64,000 nucleotides of DNA from an uncultured Bacteroidota bacterium (GCA_902774395.1 CACYIK010000001.1:186001-250000), one strand, 5' to 3'. Counted from the first letter of the stretch, positions 51,476-60,720 are shown. Notes: generated by a model not told the origin, from the sequence alone. Numbers and translations: made by a program.

Positions 51476-51531
51476 CGTTATTTCGTTATATCGTTATCGC
51501 GTAATATCGTTTTTACGTTATTTCGCTCTAA
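51476..51531. repeat. 8-bp word array after der
   Basis: CG occurs at 51476, 51484, 51492, 51500, 51508, 51516 and 51524, exactly 8 bp apart, in units such as CGTTATTT, CGTTATAT, CGTTATCG, CGTAATAT. It runs into the end of der. Confidence 0.88.
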
Positions 51532-52822
51532 AATAAATCGTCATTGGGACTCCGTGGAAGTCCCACATCTCGCGCATGCGGTTCTCGACAAAGCGCTTGT
51601 AGGGGTCGCGCACATACTGCGGCAGGTTGCAGAAGAAGACGAACTGCGGGTAGGCGGTGGGCAGCTGGGTGATATACTTGATCTTGACCCATTTACCTTT
51701 GACCGAGGGCGGCGGGTTCTGCTCCTTGACGATGGGCAACAGGGTGTCGTTGAGCTCAGCAGTGCTGATGCGGCGACTGCGGGCCTCAAAGACCTGCTTG
51801 GCGGTCTCTAAGACCTTGAAGATACGCTGCTTGTTGATGACGGAAGTGAAGACTATTGGCACATCGTCGAAGGGGGAGATGCGTTCCTTGATGAGCCGCT
51901 CATAGTCGCGGTGCGTGTTGGTTTCTTTCTCGACGAGGTCCCACTTGTTGACGACGATGACGACGCCTTTGTGGTTGCGCTGTATGAGGGAGAAAATGTT
52001 GAGGTCCTGCTGCTCGAGACCCTGGCTGGCGTCAAGCATGAGGATGCAGACATCGGCAGCCTCGATGGCACGGATGGAGCGCATGACGGAGTAGAACTCC
52101 AGGTCCTCAGAGACCTTGCTCTTGCGACGCAGACCTGCGGTGTCGACGAAGTTAAAGTCGAAGCCGAAGAGGTTGTAGTGCGAATAGACGCTGTCGCGCG
52201 TAGTGCCGGCGATGGGGGTGACCACGGAGCGGTGCTCGCCGGTAATCATATTGATAAAAGAGCTCTTGCCGACATTGGGACGACCGACGACGGCGATGCG
52301 GGGCAGGCCGTCGGTGGGGTCGTCTTCACCGGAGTCGAAGTCTTTCACAAGGGCATCGAGGAGGTCACCCGTTCCGCTGCCGGTGATGCCGGCGATGGGG
52401 TAGGGGTCTCCGAGGCCGAGGGCATAGAACTCGGCGAGGCCGTCCATCTGAGCGCTGTTGTCGACCTTGTTGGCAGCCAGCACGACGGGCTTGGGACATT
52501 TGCGGAGCATCTCGGCGACATCCTCGTCCATGGGCGTGAGACCCTCGCGGGCGTCGACGAGGAAGAGTATGACATCGGCTTCGTCGATGGCCAGGGAGAC
52601 CTGCTTGCGGATCTCCACCTCGAACTCGTCGTCGCCACCCATGACATAGCCACCAGTGTCGATGACAGAGAAACGTTTGCCGTTCCAGTCGGAGTGGCCA
52701 TACTGACGGTCGCGGGTGACGCCGGCGGTCTCGTCGACGATGGCGTTGCGACTCTCGGTGAGGCGGTTGAAGAGTGTGGACTTACCCACATTGGGGCGAC
52801 CTACAATAGCGATAATGTTCAT
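51518..52822 (-). CDS. der: Ribosome-assembly GTPase Der (EngA)
   Basis: 434 residues with two tandem G domains, each with GRPNVGKS, then DTxG and NKVD or NKWD motifs, and a C-terminal KH-like domain ([20 protein letters not shown]). Needed for 50S subunit assembly. Confidence 0.98.
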   Translation of the reverse strand: MNIIAIVGRPNVGKSTLFNRLTESRNAIVDETAGVTRDRQYGHSDWNGKRFSVIDTGGYVMGGDDEFEVEIRKQVSLAIDEADVILFLVDAREGLTPMDEDVAEMLRKCPKPVVLAANKVDNSAQMDGLAEFYALGLGDPYPIAGITGSGTGDLLDALVKDFDSGEDDPTDGLPRIAVVGRPNVGKSSFINMITGEHRSVVTPIAGTTRDSVYSHYNLFGFDFNFVDTAGLRRKSKVSEDLEFYSVMRSIRAIEAADVCILMLDASQGLEQQDLNIFSLIQRNHKGVVIVVNKWDLVEKETNTHRDYERLIKERISPFDDVPIVFTSVINKQRIFKVLETAKQVFEARSRRISTAELNDTLLPIVKEQNPPPSVKGKWVKIKYITQLPTAYPQFVFFCNLPQYVRDPYKRFVENRMREMWDFHGVPMTIYFRAK

Positions 52823-52828
52823 TTACTA

Positions 52829-52893
52829 GTGATGAGTGATGAATTATGAGTGATGAACGTTAACCATTAACCATAAATCATTAACCATTATTT
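52829..52893. repeat. Two word arrays between the DUF5723 gene and der
   Basis: GTGATGA, GTGATGA, ATTATGA, GTGATGA (52829-52856), then ATTAACC, ATAAATC, ATTAACC, ATTATTT (52866-52893). The second touches the DUF5723 stop codon. Confidence 0.85.
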
Positions 52894-54295
52894 AGAAGAG
52901 CAAACCTAGGCCGACTTTTATATTGAATGCTTTGGAGTCGGTGAGGTAGAAGCTGCTGACATAATCGGTCATGAAGTAGAGTTGGAAGAAGGTGCCGGGA
53001 GTGAGGATGAGGCCGAAGCCCGGGTTAAAGAGGTCGAGCGACTCGCCGTCATAGACTATCGACGAACCGACGACGGCCTCGACCCAGTTGGCGAGGTTTA
53101 CGCTGCAGGAGAGGGTGGTGTTGAAGCGGAAGGTATTCTCGACACCATCGTTGCCCTTGCAGAGCAGACCGCGGTCGAACTGGCCGTGGAAAAGCAGGCC
53201 GGCACGGAACATCTTGGCGAAGCTGTAGCTGGCGCCGAGGTTGATCTTCGTGGGTACGGCGAACCAATAGTCACCGCTGTCGACCATCGTGGGGGTCATA
53301 TTGCCGAGGCGCTCCTCGATATAGGCCGAGAGGGAGTCGGTGCTCATCTCACCGTGGTCGAGGATGGAGCTGACATCCATACCGGTGAACTCAATCACAC
53401 CCTGACCGCCCTGAGGACGCCAGGTGATGACATTGTTCTTCCAGTGTATGCCTGCCGAGAGGTCGTTGATGGCCAACGAGAAGGTGAAGGGGCCCCAGTC
53501 GTATTTAGCGCCGAGGTCAAAGGCGAGACCCGTGTTGGCCTTTCCGAGGTTGAAGAGGTCGCCCACATTGATGTCGAAGCCCGTGGCGGTGTCGTAGGGG
53601 ACACAGGCTGCCGACTGCACCTCGTAGTACATACGGGCGGTGACGGAGTCCATGCTGGGATCGGTGACAAACTCAAGTTTGGTGTTGTCGGTCCTGATAT
53701 TCAAGACACCATAGAGCAGTTTGGCCCTCAGACCGACGGTAAGGTGGAGGTCGTCGAAAGAGTATGCAGCGCCGAGGGCGGTCTCGAGGTACGACGTGGC
53801 GTTGACGACATCGCCGCTCAAGAGCTCGACGACAGGACGAACGGTACCGTCATCATTCATGTTACCCACACGGAGGGCGTCGATGGCGGACACGGGTAGA
53901 CCCATATTCACTGTGTTTGTCAAACGGCTCGAGAAGGTGAAGAACATGTTTTTCACTTTGAAGCCGAAGCCGAACACGTTCACGTTGGCTCCCAGACGGA
54001 ACTTGTTTTCCTTGCTGAGGCACGACAGTATATTATCCAGGTCGATGACGGTGGTCTGAGAGGACTTGTCGTAATGGATAACATCGGTCATTGCCAGCGG
54101 GCTGCCGAACTGGAGTTCGGTGCCGGGCAGATTGATATAAAATGTGGTCTTAATTGGGTAAAAGGCAGGGTTGAGATAGTTGGACTGTGGGGTCCGCACG
54201 AGGTGATAGAACAGGTTGTTCGTCTCGTCGAACTGGGCCTTTGCACCCATCGCACCCATCACGCACATAATCCCTATGATAAATATCTTCTTCAT
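52892..54295 (-). CDS. DUF5723-type outer-membrane beta-barrel protein
   Basis: I choose M at 54295 (MKKIFIIGIMCVMGAMGAKAQ, a clear signal peptide), 467 residues; the frame extends to 54337 only through array sequence. The mature part is beta-strand-rich with the N-terminal YLNPAFYP pattern of DUF5723 proteins (RTPQSNYLNPAFYPIKTTF). It probably forms an outer-membrane barrel. It follows a lipoprotein gene with which such barrels are often paired. Confidence 0.82.
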   Translation of the reverse strand: MKKIFIIGIMCVMGAMGAKAQFDETNNLFYHLVRTPQSNYLNPAFYPIKTTFYINLPGTELQFGSPLAMTDVIHYDKSSQTTVIDLDNILSCLSKENKFRLGANVNVFGFGFKVKNMFFTFSSRLTNTVNMGLPVSAIDALRVGNMNDDGTVRPVVELLSGDVVNATSYLETALGAAYSFDDLHLTVGLRAKLLYGVLNIRTDNTKLEFVTDPSMDSVTARMYYEVQSAACVPYDTATGFDINVGDLFNLGKANTGLAFDLGAKYDWGPFTFSLAINDLSAGIHWKNNVITWRPQGGQGVIEFTGMDVSSILDHGEMSTDSLSAYIEERLGNMTPTMVDSGDYWFAVPTKINLGASYSFAKMFRAGLLFHGQFDRGLLCKGNDGVENTFRFNTTLSCSVNLANWVEAVVGSSIVYDGESLDLFNPGFGLILTPGTFFQLYFMTDYVSSFYLTDSKAFNIKVGLGLLF

Positions 54296-54320
54296 GATAC
54301 GATTGTCGTTTAATGTTTTA

Positions 54321-54355
54321 CATTCATCATTCCGCACTCATCACTCATCATTTCA
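54321..54355. repeat. 7-bp word array between the lipoprotein and DUF5723 genes
   Basis: CATTCAT, CATTCCG, CACTCAT, CACTCAT, CATTTCA; the stop codon of the lipoprotein gene (54348-54350) is inside. Confidence 0.85.
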
Positions 54356-55685
54356 TTATGCCGTTTTCCGTGACGACGATGTCTATCTTCGCCGTGGGGT
54401 GAACCTGGATGAAGGCACTCAGTTTCAAGAAGTCGTTACGCTTGATGGCGACATGTTCGTGGTTGGTGGTGGCCACCATGATGGAGACTCTCATCTTGGT
54501 GCACTTTTTCAATGCCTCGATGTCGGCGCTGTCGAGATCAACCTCAAGCATGGTGGTCTTCGGGCTGACAGCCTGCTTGATGATGGGATCGCCGGGGATG
54601 GCTCCCAGCTCTGCCGACTCGATGGTCTCGTTGTTGAAGGCGGTCCAGCGGAGGTTGGAGGGCACGGAGGGATCGCCCTCATAGGCTTTTGCCGTAAGGG
54701 TGAGGTTAAGGGGGATGCCGTTGTCGAGTTTCATTCTGAATTTCGACTCTCCGACGTCGACACTCAAGCCGTCGCTGACGGAGCGGAAGATGGAGTCGAG
54801 GTTGACACCCGAGAGACCTTCGCCGAGGTCGACGTCGAAGGTGTAGAAAAGGTCGTCCATGCGCACCTCGAGGGGCATCTCGACGGCGAGGTCGCCCTCG
54901 TAGATGAACTTCGTCATGCTGAGGCTGTCGAGGATGTCGCTGATGGGCATGGAGGCGATGTTCTGAGTGATAATGTCGTTGCTGACCTGCACTTTCATGT
55001 GGTAGCGGGCATAGACTCTCTTGGGAAGGTCGTTGACGACCCTGGCCATATCAATGGTGGGGAAGTCCTTGTAGAAGCCTTGTCTCACGTCGTCGACAAC
55101 GATCTTGACGGTATCCAGATCTATATCCGTGGAGGTGAACTTCTTGTGTGCGTCGTAATGGTCGTCGTACCAGACCTCTAAGGAGTCGAATTGAACCTTT
55201 ACATAGGGCGCCACCATGGACGGGCAGTCACCCCAGGCCCTGACTTTCAGGTCGAGCCATACATGGGAGAGGTAGAGACCATCCAAGGAGTTCACGTCGT
55301 CGAAGAAGTCGACATAGACGGTATCGACGATGACGGAGTCCTTGGTGAAGTAGGTGCCGCTTTTCGAAGCGGAAGGCCTTGGGGCTTTGAGGCCGCTCAC
55401 GAAACTGGAGGCATAGATGGTGTCACTGGCGTGACCCTGGTATTCGACAGTGATGATGTTGCTGTCGGGGTTGACATATCCGTTGTATTGGGCGCTGAGA
55501 CGGGAGAGGAGGTCGCTGAAGTTCATCTCACCGTAGGCCACGGGGATTCCCCAGTGGGGATCGACGGAGCCCTGGACATGTATGGGGTGCTTGAAGAGCT
55601 CCCAGTCGTCGTCCCTGATGCACGACGACATCACGCCGAGCATAGTCAGCAGCGTTGCGAAAATAACAGTTTTTTTCATATTCAT
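54348..55685 (-). CDS. Large lipoprotein of unknown function
   Basis: 445 residues with lipobox VMSS-C. The mature part is beta-rich with repeated D-x-V/I patterns (DSVIVDTVYVDFFDDVNSLDG) and no enzyme motif I recognise. Its promoter is at 55748-55779. It is followed by the DUF5723 barrel gene, so the pair probably forms an outer-membrane unit. Confidence 0.75.
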   Translation of the reverse strand: MNMKKTVIFATLLTMLGVMSSCIRDDDWELFKHPIHVQGSVDPHWGIPVAYGEMNFSDLLSRLSAQYNGYVNPDSNIITVEYQGHASDTIYASSFVSGLKAPRPSASKSGTYFTKDSVIVDTVYVDFFDDVNSLDGLYLSHVWLDLKVRAWGDCPSMVAPYVKVQFDSLEVWYDDHYDAHKKFTSTDIDLDTVKIVVDDVRQGFYKDFPTIDMARVVNDLPKRVYARYHMKVQVSNDIITQNIASMPISDILDSLSMTKFIYEGDLAVEMPLEVRMDDLFYTFDVDLGEGLSGVNLDSIFRSVSDGLSVDVGESKFRMKLDNGIPLNLTLTAKAYEGDPSVPSNLRWTAFNNETIESAELGAIPGDPIIKQAVSPKTTMLEVDLDSADIEALKKCTKMRVSIMVATTNHEHVAIKRNDFLKLSAFIQVHPTAKIDIVVTENGIMK

Positions 55686-55747
55686 TTTCTTTTTTGTTTG
55701 TTATCACTCAATGATTTACCCTATACCAATAGATATGGTATAATATG

Positions 55748-55779
55748 CAAATATAATAAAAATTCTGATACTGAGCAAA
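55748..55779 (-). promoter_or_regulatory. Promoter of the lipoprotein-DUF5723 pair, with an inverted repeat at the start site
   Basis: On the minus strand TTTG (55779-55776), a 20-bp spacer and TATATTTG (55755-55748). Just downstream TATACC (55722-55727) and GGTATA (55737-55742) form an inverted repeat over the expected start site, a possible operator or leader hairpin. Confidence 0.75.
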
Positions 55780-55799
55780 TTTTAACAGATTGTCTTCGC

Positions 55800-56681
55800 T
55801 CAGTCGCACATGATATACAGGTCGTCGCGCTGGTTCAACAGCAGCACGGGGATGTGCTGCGGGTTTGTTATCGCACGCAACTCGGGGCGCGTGGTGAAGA
55901 GGTCGCCCAGGTCGCGGTCGCGTCCGTCGGGCACAAGCATGATGAATATTGTAGCCGGTAGCCCGTAGCCGGTAGCCAGTAGGTTGCTGTCTGCTACCTG
56001 CTCCCTGCCACCCGCTACCTGCTTAAAAGCGGCGAGGTCGGGGTTGCCCATCTCAGAACCCTGCAAGACCTCGGTCTGATATTCCAATCCCAGATTACCA
56101 AAGACCTTCTCCAAATACCTCATATTGTTGTGCCAGCGCATCTTGAAGGCCGCATCGCGGTAGTCGAAGTGCATGATGCGTACCGTGCTGCCCAAGAAGC
56201 GCGCCATATAGGATGCCCAGACGAGTTTTTCCTTGCTCTCCCGCTGGTGGTCGATGGTTAAAACAGTGTTAAGTGTTAAGTGTTCAGTGGTTAGTTGGTT
56301 AGTGTCGGACTGCGTAGCATCACTAAACACTAAACACTGCTCACTAACCACTAGATATGCAATCTTACATTCGCGGAAGTTCTTGAGGAGCTGCTTGGGG
56401 TGGGTGAACGAGCGGCGCGGCGCGGAGGGATCGCAGAGGGTGATGGCGAGGATGGCGTTGAAGGCTGTGGGCAGGCTGTCGATGGCAGCCTTCCAGTCGC
56501 CCCCGGGCAACACCACATGCGGCACGTCAAAGCGGCCGACCCACTGGTCGCCGTCGGCGGCACAGGTGAGGAGGATGAGTCCTTTGCGCAGCTTGTCGGC
56601 AAAGAGGCGTCCGGCAGACAGCAGGCCTTCCGCCGCCTGGGCCGTATCGGCACACAGCACTATGAACTGATCTTTCTTCAT
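55800..56681 (-). CDS. Universal-stress-protein-like tandem domain protein
   Basis: 293 residues. The first half (FIVLCADTAQAAEGLLSAGRLFADKLRKGLILLTC) and the second (WASYMARFLGSTVRIMHFDYRD ... NPQHIPVLLLN) have the alternating strand-helix pattern and terminal PVLLLN of USP domains, a tandem form. Two stretches are array-encoded: residues 109-139 (SEQCLVFSDATQSDTNQL ..), which is the composite element in frame, and 219-244 (KQVAGGREQVADSNLLATG ..). Without these about 57 residues the protein would be near normal length. It overlaps the T9SS gene by 4 bases. Confidence 0.65.
   Translation of the reverse strand: MKKDQFIVLCADTAQAAEGLLSAGRLFADKLRKGLILLTCAADGDQWVGRFDVPHVVLPGGDWKAAIDSLPTAFNAILAITLCDPSAPRRSFTHPKQLLKNFRECKIAYLVVSEQCLVFSDATQSDTNQLTTEHLTLNTVLTIDHQRESKEKLVWASYMARFLGSTVRIMHFDYRDAAFKMRWHNNMRYLEKVFGNLGLEYQTEVLQGSEMGNPDLAAFKQVAGGREQVADSNLLATGYGLPATIFIMLVPDGRDRDLGDLFTTRPELRAITNPQHIPVLLLNQRDDLYIMCD
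55951..56027. repeat. Eleven-unit 7-bp array with inverted halves inside the USP-like gene
   Basis: GTAGCCG, GTAGCCC, GTAGCCG, GTAGCCA, GTAGGTT, GCTGTCT, GCTACCT, GCTCCCT, GCCACCC, GCTACCT, GCTTAAA: one 7-bp register throughout, the word switching to its complement in the middle, so the transcript can form a long hairpin. Confidence 0.9.
56265..56356. repeat. Composite element, copy 2, in frame inside the USP-like gene
   Basis: AGTGTTA, AGTGTTA, AGTGTTC, AGTGGTT, then core CGGACTGCGTAGCAT (56306-56320, complement of the core in copy 1), then ACTAAAC, ACTAAAC, ACTGCTC, ACTAACC. Together with the adjoining array, 33 bp match copy 1 at 50939-51023 with one difference. Confidence 0.88.
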
Positions 56682-59600
56682 CTTATCAAGGTGATATCAC
56701 CCTTTAGTTCCGTCTCGACCTGGTTGACGCATCTCACGCGGCAAGTATAGGTATAGACACCCGGCAGGCAACGGCTATTGCGGTAGGTACCATCCCAGCG
56801 GCAGCGCGAGAGGTCGTCGCTCTCGAAGACACATTCGCCCCAACGGTTGAAGACGGCGACATGTATCTCAGTGAGCATGGGACTGCCGAAGTCCACCACG
56901 TCGTTCACGCCGTCACCATTGGGGGTGAAGGCGTTGGGAATGATGTATTCCGGGGCACCACAGATGATGGATGTGCCGTGCAGACAGAGGCTGTCCACAG
57001 CCTCACAGCCTTCGTCTGTGGAGGCGGTGACGGTGTAGCAGGCCAGCGTGTCGACAGGTGTCGCCACGGGGTTGGGAATATCGGGACGATCCAGGTCGGT
57101 GGCGGGACTCCACAGGTAGCTCACGCCTGACACTCCCGGTCCCACAGAGGCATGCAGACCGACGCTTTCGCCAACATATATCTCCGTCCTGTCGGCCCAG
57201 ACATGGAGGCTGTCGAGGAGGTGACTGCGGCTAATGACAGAGGTGTCGACAAAGGGGCATCCCAGCGACACAAGGCTCGTCAGGTGTGTCCCCTCGCAGA
57301 GCCCTTCAATAAGGGTATCGAGGACAGGGATTTCAGGAATAACGCTGAAGTTGTAGCGTATCTCGACCCATCCCTCACAGCTGTCGCTGCAGAGCGGCGG
57401 CGACACACGCTTCTCATAGTAGGGCAGGGGAGGATTGTCGAGTTCAAAGTCGCGCTCATACATACAGCCATAGCCACTGGCAGTGAGATGGTATGAGCCG
57501 GCCGCCAGCCCACTGAAAGTGTAGGTACGTCCGGCGATGGATGGAGTGATGAGTAACGAGTGATGAGTGAGGGTAATGGTGACGGAGTCGGGGTCCACAC
57601 TCGCACCAAGTTGTAAGGTGAGACTGCCGTCGGCGGAGTCGTGGCACGAGATGGCCGTAACCTGCCATTGGTCGACGAGCACATAAGTGTCGACCCTGAA
57701 GGTATCAACCTCTGAGCAGCCCGGCGCCGACACTCGCAGCAGATAGGTGCCTGCATGGTAGACCCACGGATTGGCAACAGAGGGGTCGCTAACACCGTCG
57801 GTAAGCCACTGGTAGGTGGCACCCAACTGCGGCTGCACACCAATCTGCACCGGCGTGCTGTCACAAGCTATCTGGGGGGCGAAGGCGCTGGTACCACTGC
57901 CGATGACATGCAGCGTATGGCGCTGCGTGTCGGCCGTGGAACAGCCGTCGGGCATCGTGGCAATGAGAGTGACGGTATAGATGCCTCCCGCACTGTAGGT
58001 GTGCGACGGATTGGCTTCGGTGGAGGAGGCGCCGTCGCCGAAGTCCCAATGGAAAGCCGTCCCACGGCCAGTATTGCGGAAGTTCACATGATAGGGAGCG
58101 CATCCTGCGGCAGGAGGGATGAACTCGGCCACGGGGAAGTCGTCGGTGACATTGAAACGGAAGAGGGCGTTGTTGCAGTTCGACGAGTGGTTGGTGGCAC
58201 TCCAGGCATTGGCGGTATGAGGGAATCCCTGCGTGCCGCCGCACGACCCACAGACCGACTGATAGAGCGTTCCCAGACGGTCAAAACGCGACGTGCCGCC
58301 GTCGACATGGTCGCCGCCACTACTGTAATGCGTCGAGTCGTGCATCTCGCCGAAGAAGGTGGCATAGTCGACACTGCCGGCATTCTCGTCGATGGCGATG
58401 ATATAGAAGTCCTGACCGTCGGTCGAGTCACAGAACGCCCCCGCCGTGGTCTCCATGCCCGTGGTGCCGGCGGTGTACCAACGAACGCCGTTGTAGTTCA
58501 CGAAGTCGCGACCCCATCCCGCAGCATAGACGCGGTTGCAGATATCCGCAGCAAAAGCCGTAGGGGAGAGGTTGATACGTCCCGGCGTGCCGAAAAGGGT
58601 GCTCCACACCCGGCCGCCGAGGTCGGGAGCCATACGCAGCAGCAACATGCCGCTGTTGAAGACGCTGTAGCCCGCATTATAGATAAAGGTGCTGTGGTTC
58701 AGGGGCTCCGTCTGCCCGAAGAGGAAGACCTCGTCACGTTTTCCGGTACGTACAAAATAGAGCTGATCGTAGGCCTCGTCACCAACAAAGGTCGACGCCA
58801 TCAGGCGCTCGCCGTTGGAGGATATCTTGCAGGCGAAGCCGTCGGCCGAGCCGCCACCATAGTGTTGCTGCCAGGCCGTGGCCGTCACGGGGAAGTTGGT
58901 GCTTCCCGTACCGCCGCAGGCCAGCAGGTTGTAGGAACTGTCGACATCGATGGAATAGACGGCGTCGTTGCCGGAACCACCCAGATAGGTGCTCCAGAGC
59001 ATATTCTTCAGGTTGTGGTCCAGCTTGAAGACCACACCCTCCTGGGCGCCGCCACTGACGGGCTGCACACTGCCGGCCGTCGTGGGGAAATCCGAGCTCA
59101 TCGTCGTGCTCCCCACATAGACATTGTTCAGGTTGTCGGTGATAATCTCGCCACGGGCACCGTCACCATAGTTATAGTATAGCGAATCGTTGCCGCCCAT
59201 GATGACGGCATAGGGGTTGCTGCCCGTATTGAAATATTGATAGTAGTTCAGTCCGTCGTTGCCCGATCCACCCACATAGGTCGAGGCCTGGAGCTGGCTG
59301 CCGTCGGCACTCAGACGGCTGACGAAGATGTCGCTGCCATTGCTGAAACGGATGTCCGACGTACGCTCATAGTCCACCTGCGTGCCGCCCCCGTGCGTCG
59401 TCTGATAAGCGCCGGCGGTCACGGGGAAATCAGTGGAGCCCGTGGTGCCGAAGACTATCAGCTCGTCGAAGGTGTTAACGAAGAGGCTGTGCGGCATGTC
59501 GGCCGACGAGCCACCCAGATAGGTGGCGAAGAGGCGGTTCTGGCCTGTGGCGTCGAACTTGAAGATTCCCACATCCACGCCGCCAGCCGGCGTCACACGG

Positions 59601-60478
59601 TAGGCACCCGTCGACACGGGATAGCCCGTGCCGAACACCAGGCCTGCCGTATAGGCGTTCTTCTCCGAGTCGTAGGCCGCCGTGGTGCCCCAGTTGTCGG
59701 CGGTGGAACCCGTGTAGGTGGAGAACAGCAGCAGGGGGTCGATAATCAACTTCTTATTATGGTTGTACTCGCCAATTTCAATCCATACCCGCCATTTTCC
59801 ACTCTCCACTTCCTTGACCTTCCAACGGCTCGTTATCCGCACCTCATGACCCGCGCCATAGACCTGATAGACGTATGGCTTCGACTCCACGATATAGCGC
59901 ACGGAGGTCTCGATGATAAGAGCGCCGGTCTTGCCGCTCACGTGCATGTCGTCGACTCCCTCATACTCCATCACTATCTGCGAAGCATCGGCGCCAGGCT
60001 CTACAATAAAGTTGTATTTCAACACCTTCTGGCCGCCAAAGAGTTCAAACGACACGCCGGGCCATATCTCGTCGTAACGCACCGCGGCATAGCTGCTCAC
60101 CTTCGAGCGCCACCGCGCCGGGTCGTCACCAAGGTAGTAGTTGCTGTAGCCTTCCTGACGCTCGCTGCCCACAGGCACAACAGAAGTCCCGCCAACGAAG
60201 CGCATCCTATAGGCATGTCCGCGGTCTCCGGCGCCGTCACCTGCTCCCATTCCGGGATGGCCATGACGCTCCCTCAGCGCCACCATCACACCCTCCTCCT
60301 CGAGGAATAAGGCACCGTCGTGCAGCTGCGCTTCGAATCTCACCCTCGAATCCCACTGGCCCAGGTTCTCCACAAAATCCACCATCCGGCCAATCCACAA
60401 CGTATCACCCTCTACACGGGCTAACGCCGTGAGACTGACGGCTAGAAACAACATTATTATGGTAATACCCTTTTTCAT
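56678..60478 (-). CDS. Giant T9SS type B surface protein with SBBP-like repeats and PKD domain
   Basis: I choose M at 60478 (MKKGITIIMLFLAVSLTALA, a signal peptide), 1266 residues. Residues about 25-230 form an N-terminal beta domain seen before SBBP repeats (FVENLGQWDSRVRFEAQLHDGALFL). Residues about 240-560 contain beta-propeller-like repeats (TYLGGSSAD, TYVGGSGNDG, TYLGGSGNDA). A PKD domain lies near 780-860 (FHWDFGDGASSTEANPSHTYS). The C-terminal 85 residues (IPNAFTPNGDGVNDVVDFG ... GDITLIR) are the type B sorting signal. Residues 968-980 (THHSLLITPS) are from a word array. Likely surface-exposed. Confidence 0.9.
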   Translation of the reverse strand: MKKGITIIMLFLAVSLTALARVEGDTLWIGRMVDFVENLGQWDSRVRFEAQLHDGALFLEEEGVMVALRERHGHPGMGAGDGAGDRGHAYRMRFVGGTSVVPVGSERQEGYSNYYLGDDPARWRSKVSSYAAVRYDEIWPGVSFELFGGQKVLKYNFIVEPGADASQIVMEYEGVDDMHVSGKTGALIIETSVRYIVESKPYVYQVYGAGHEVRITSRWKVKEVESGKWRVWIEIGEYNHNKKLIIDPLLLFSTYTGSTADNWGTTAAYDSEKNAYTAGLVFGTGYPVSTGAYRVTPAGGVDVGIFKFDATGQNRLFATYLGGSSADMPHSLFVNTFDELIVFGTTGSTDFPVTAGAYQTTHGGGTQVDYERTSDIRFSNGSDIFVSRLSADGSQLQASTYVGGSGNDGLNYYQYFNTGSNPYAVIMGGNDSLYYNYGDGARGEIITDNLNNVYVGSTTMSSDFPTTAGSVQPVSGGAQEGVVFKLDHNLKNMLWSTYLGGSGNDAVYSIDVDSSYNLLACGGTGSTNFPVTATAWQQHYGGGSADGFACKISSNGERLMASTFVGDEAYDQLYFVRTGKRDEVFLFGQTEPLNHSTFIYNAGYSVFNSGMLLLRMAPDLGGRVWSTLFGTPGRINLSPTAFAADICNRVYAAGWGRDFVNYNGVRWYTAGTTGMETTAGAFCDSTDGQDFYIIAIDENAGSVDYATFFGEMHDSTHYSSGGDHVDGGTSRFDRLGTLYQSVCGSCGGTQGFPHTANAWSATNHSSNCNNALFRFNVTDDFPVAEFIPPAAGCAPYHVNFRNTGRGTAFHWDFGDGASSTEANPSHTYSAGGIYTVTLIATMPDGCSTADTQRHTLHVIGSGTSAFAPQIACDSTPVQIGVQPQLGATYQWLTDGVSDPSVANPWVYHAGTYLLRVSAPGCSEVDTFRVDTYVLVDQWQVTAISCHDSADGSLTLQLGASVDPDSVTITLTHHSLLITPSIAGRTYTFSGLAAGSYHLTASGYGCMYERDFELDNPPLPYYEKRVSPPLCSDSCEGWVEIRYNFSVIPEIPVLDTLIEGLCEGTHLTSLVSLGCPFVDTSVISRSHLLDSLHVWADRTEIYVGESVGLHASVGPGVSGVSYLWSPATDLDRPDIPNPVATPVDTLACYTVTASTDEGCEAVDSLCLHGTSIICGAPEYIIPNAFTPNGDGVNDVVDFGSPMLTEIHVAVFNRWGECVFESDDLSRCRWDGTYRNSRCLPGVYTYTCRVRCVNQVETELKGDITLIR
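57541..57575. repeat. 7-bp word array inside the giant T9SS gene
   Basis: ATGGAGT, GATGAGT, AACGAGT, GATGAGT, GAGGGTA; a second short one (TTTTCCA, CTCTCCA) lies near 59795-59811. Confidence 0.8.
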
Positions 60479-60497
60479 GTCCCCATGATTTGATTTG

Positions 60498-60529
60498 CAA
60501 AAATACATACTTTGCCCCACATGGCCAAA
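60498..60529 (-). promoter_or_regulatory. Promoter of the giant T9SS gene
   Basis: On the minus strand TTTG (60529-60526), a 20-bp spacer and TATTTTTG (60505-60498), 19 bases before the chosen ATG. Confidence 0.78.
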
Positions 60530-60534
60530 TTTTT

Positions 60535-60570
60535 TTTAAATAAAAAAGAGAGAACATCGCTGTTCTCTCT
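60535..60570 (-). terminator. Rho-independent terminator of tRNA-Arg
   Basis: AGAGAGAACA (60547-60556) pairs with TGTTCTCTCT (60561-60570); on the minus strand a T-rich run follows, directly before the next promoter. Confidence 0.9.
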
Positions 60571-60576
60571 TCCTTG

Positions 60577-60650
60577 TGACTCCTGCAGGATTCAAACCTG
60601 CAACCTTCTGATCCGTAGTCAGATGCTCTATTCAGTTGAGCTAAGGAGCC
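60577..60650 (-). tRNA. tRNA-Arg (anticodon ACG)
   Basis: A 74-nt cloverleaf on the minus strand: acceptor GGCTCCT/AGGAGTC with discriminator A, D-arm AGCTCAACTGAATAGAGC, anticodon stem TCTGA/TCAGA with loop CTACGGA, T-loop TTTGAAT. CCA is not encoded. ACG would be read as ICG after deamination. Confidence 0.93.
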
Positions 60651-60688
60651 ATCTTCGATTTCTACTCTTTTTCTCTCGAAATCGGGTG

Positions 60689-60720
60689 CAAAAGTACGAA
60701 CTTTTTAGATACTGACCAAA
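60689..60720 (-). promoter_or_regulatory. Promoter of tRNA-Arg
   Basis: On the minus strand TTTG (60720-60717), a 20-bp spacer and TACTTTTG (60696-60689). The 19 bp over the -7 box and start site differ at one base from the promoter of the other tRNA. Confidence 0.8.

Noticed and set aside
57755..59182. 475-codon frame antisense to the giant T9SS gene
   Set aside because: Arg/Val/Gly-rich shadow; the sense protein has signal peptide, PKD and sorting domain.
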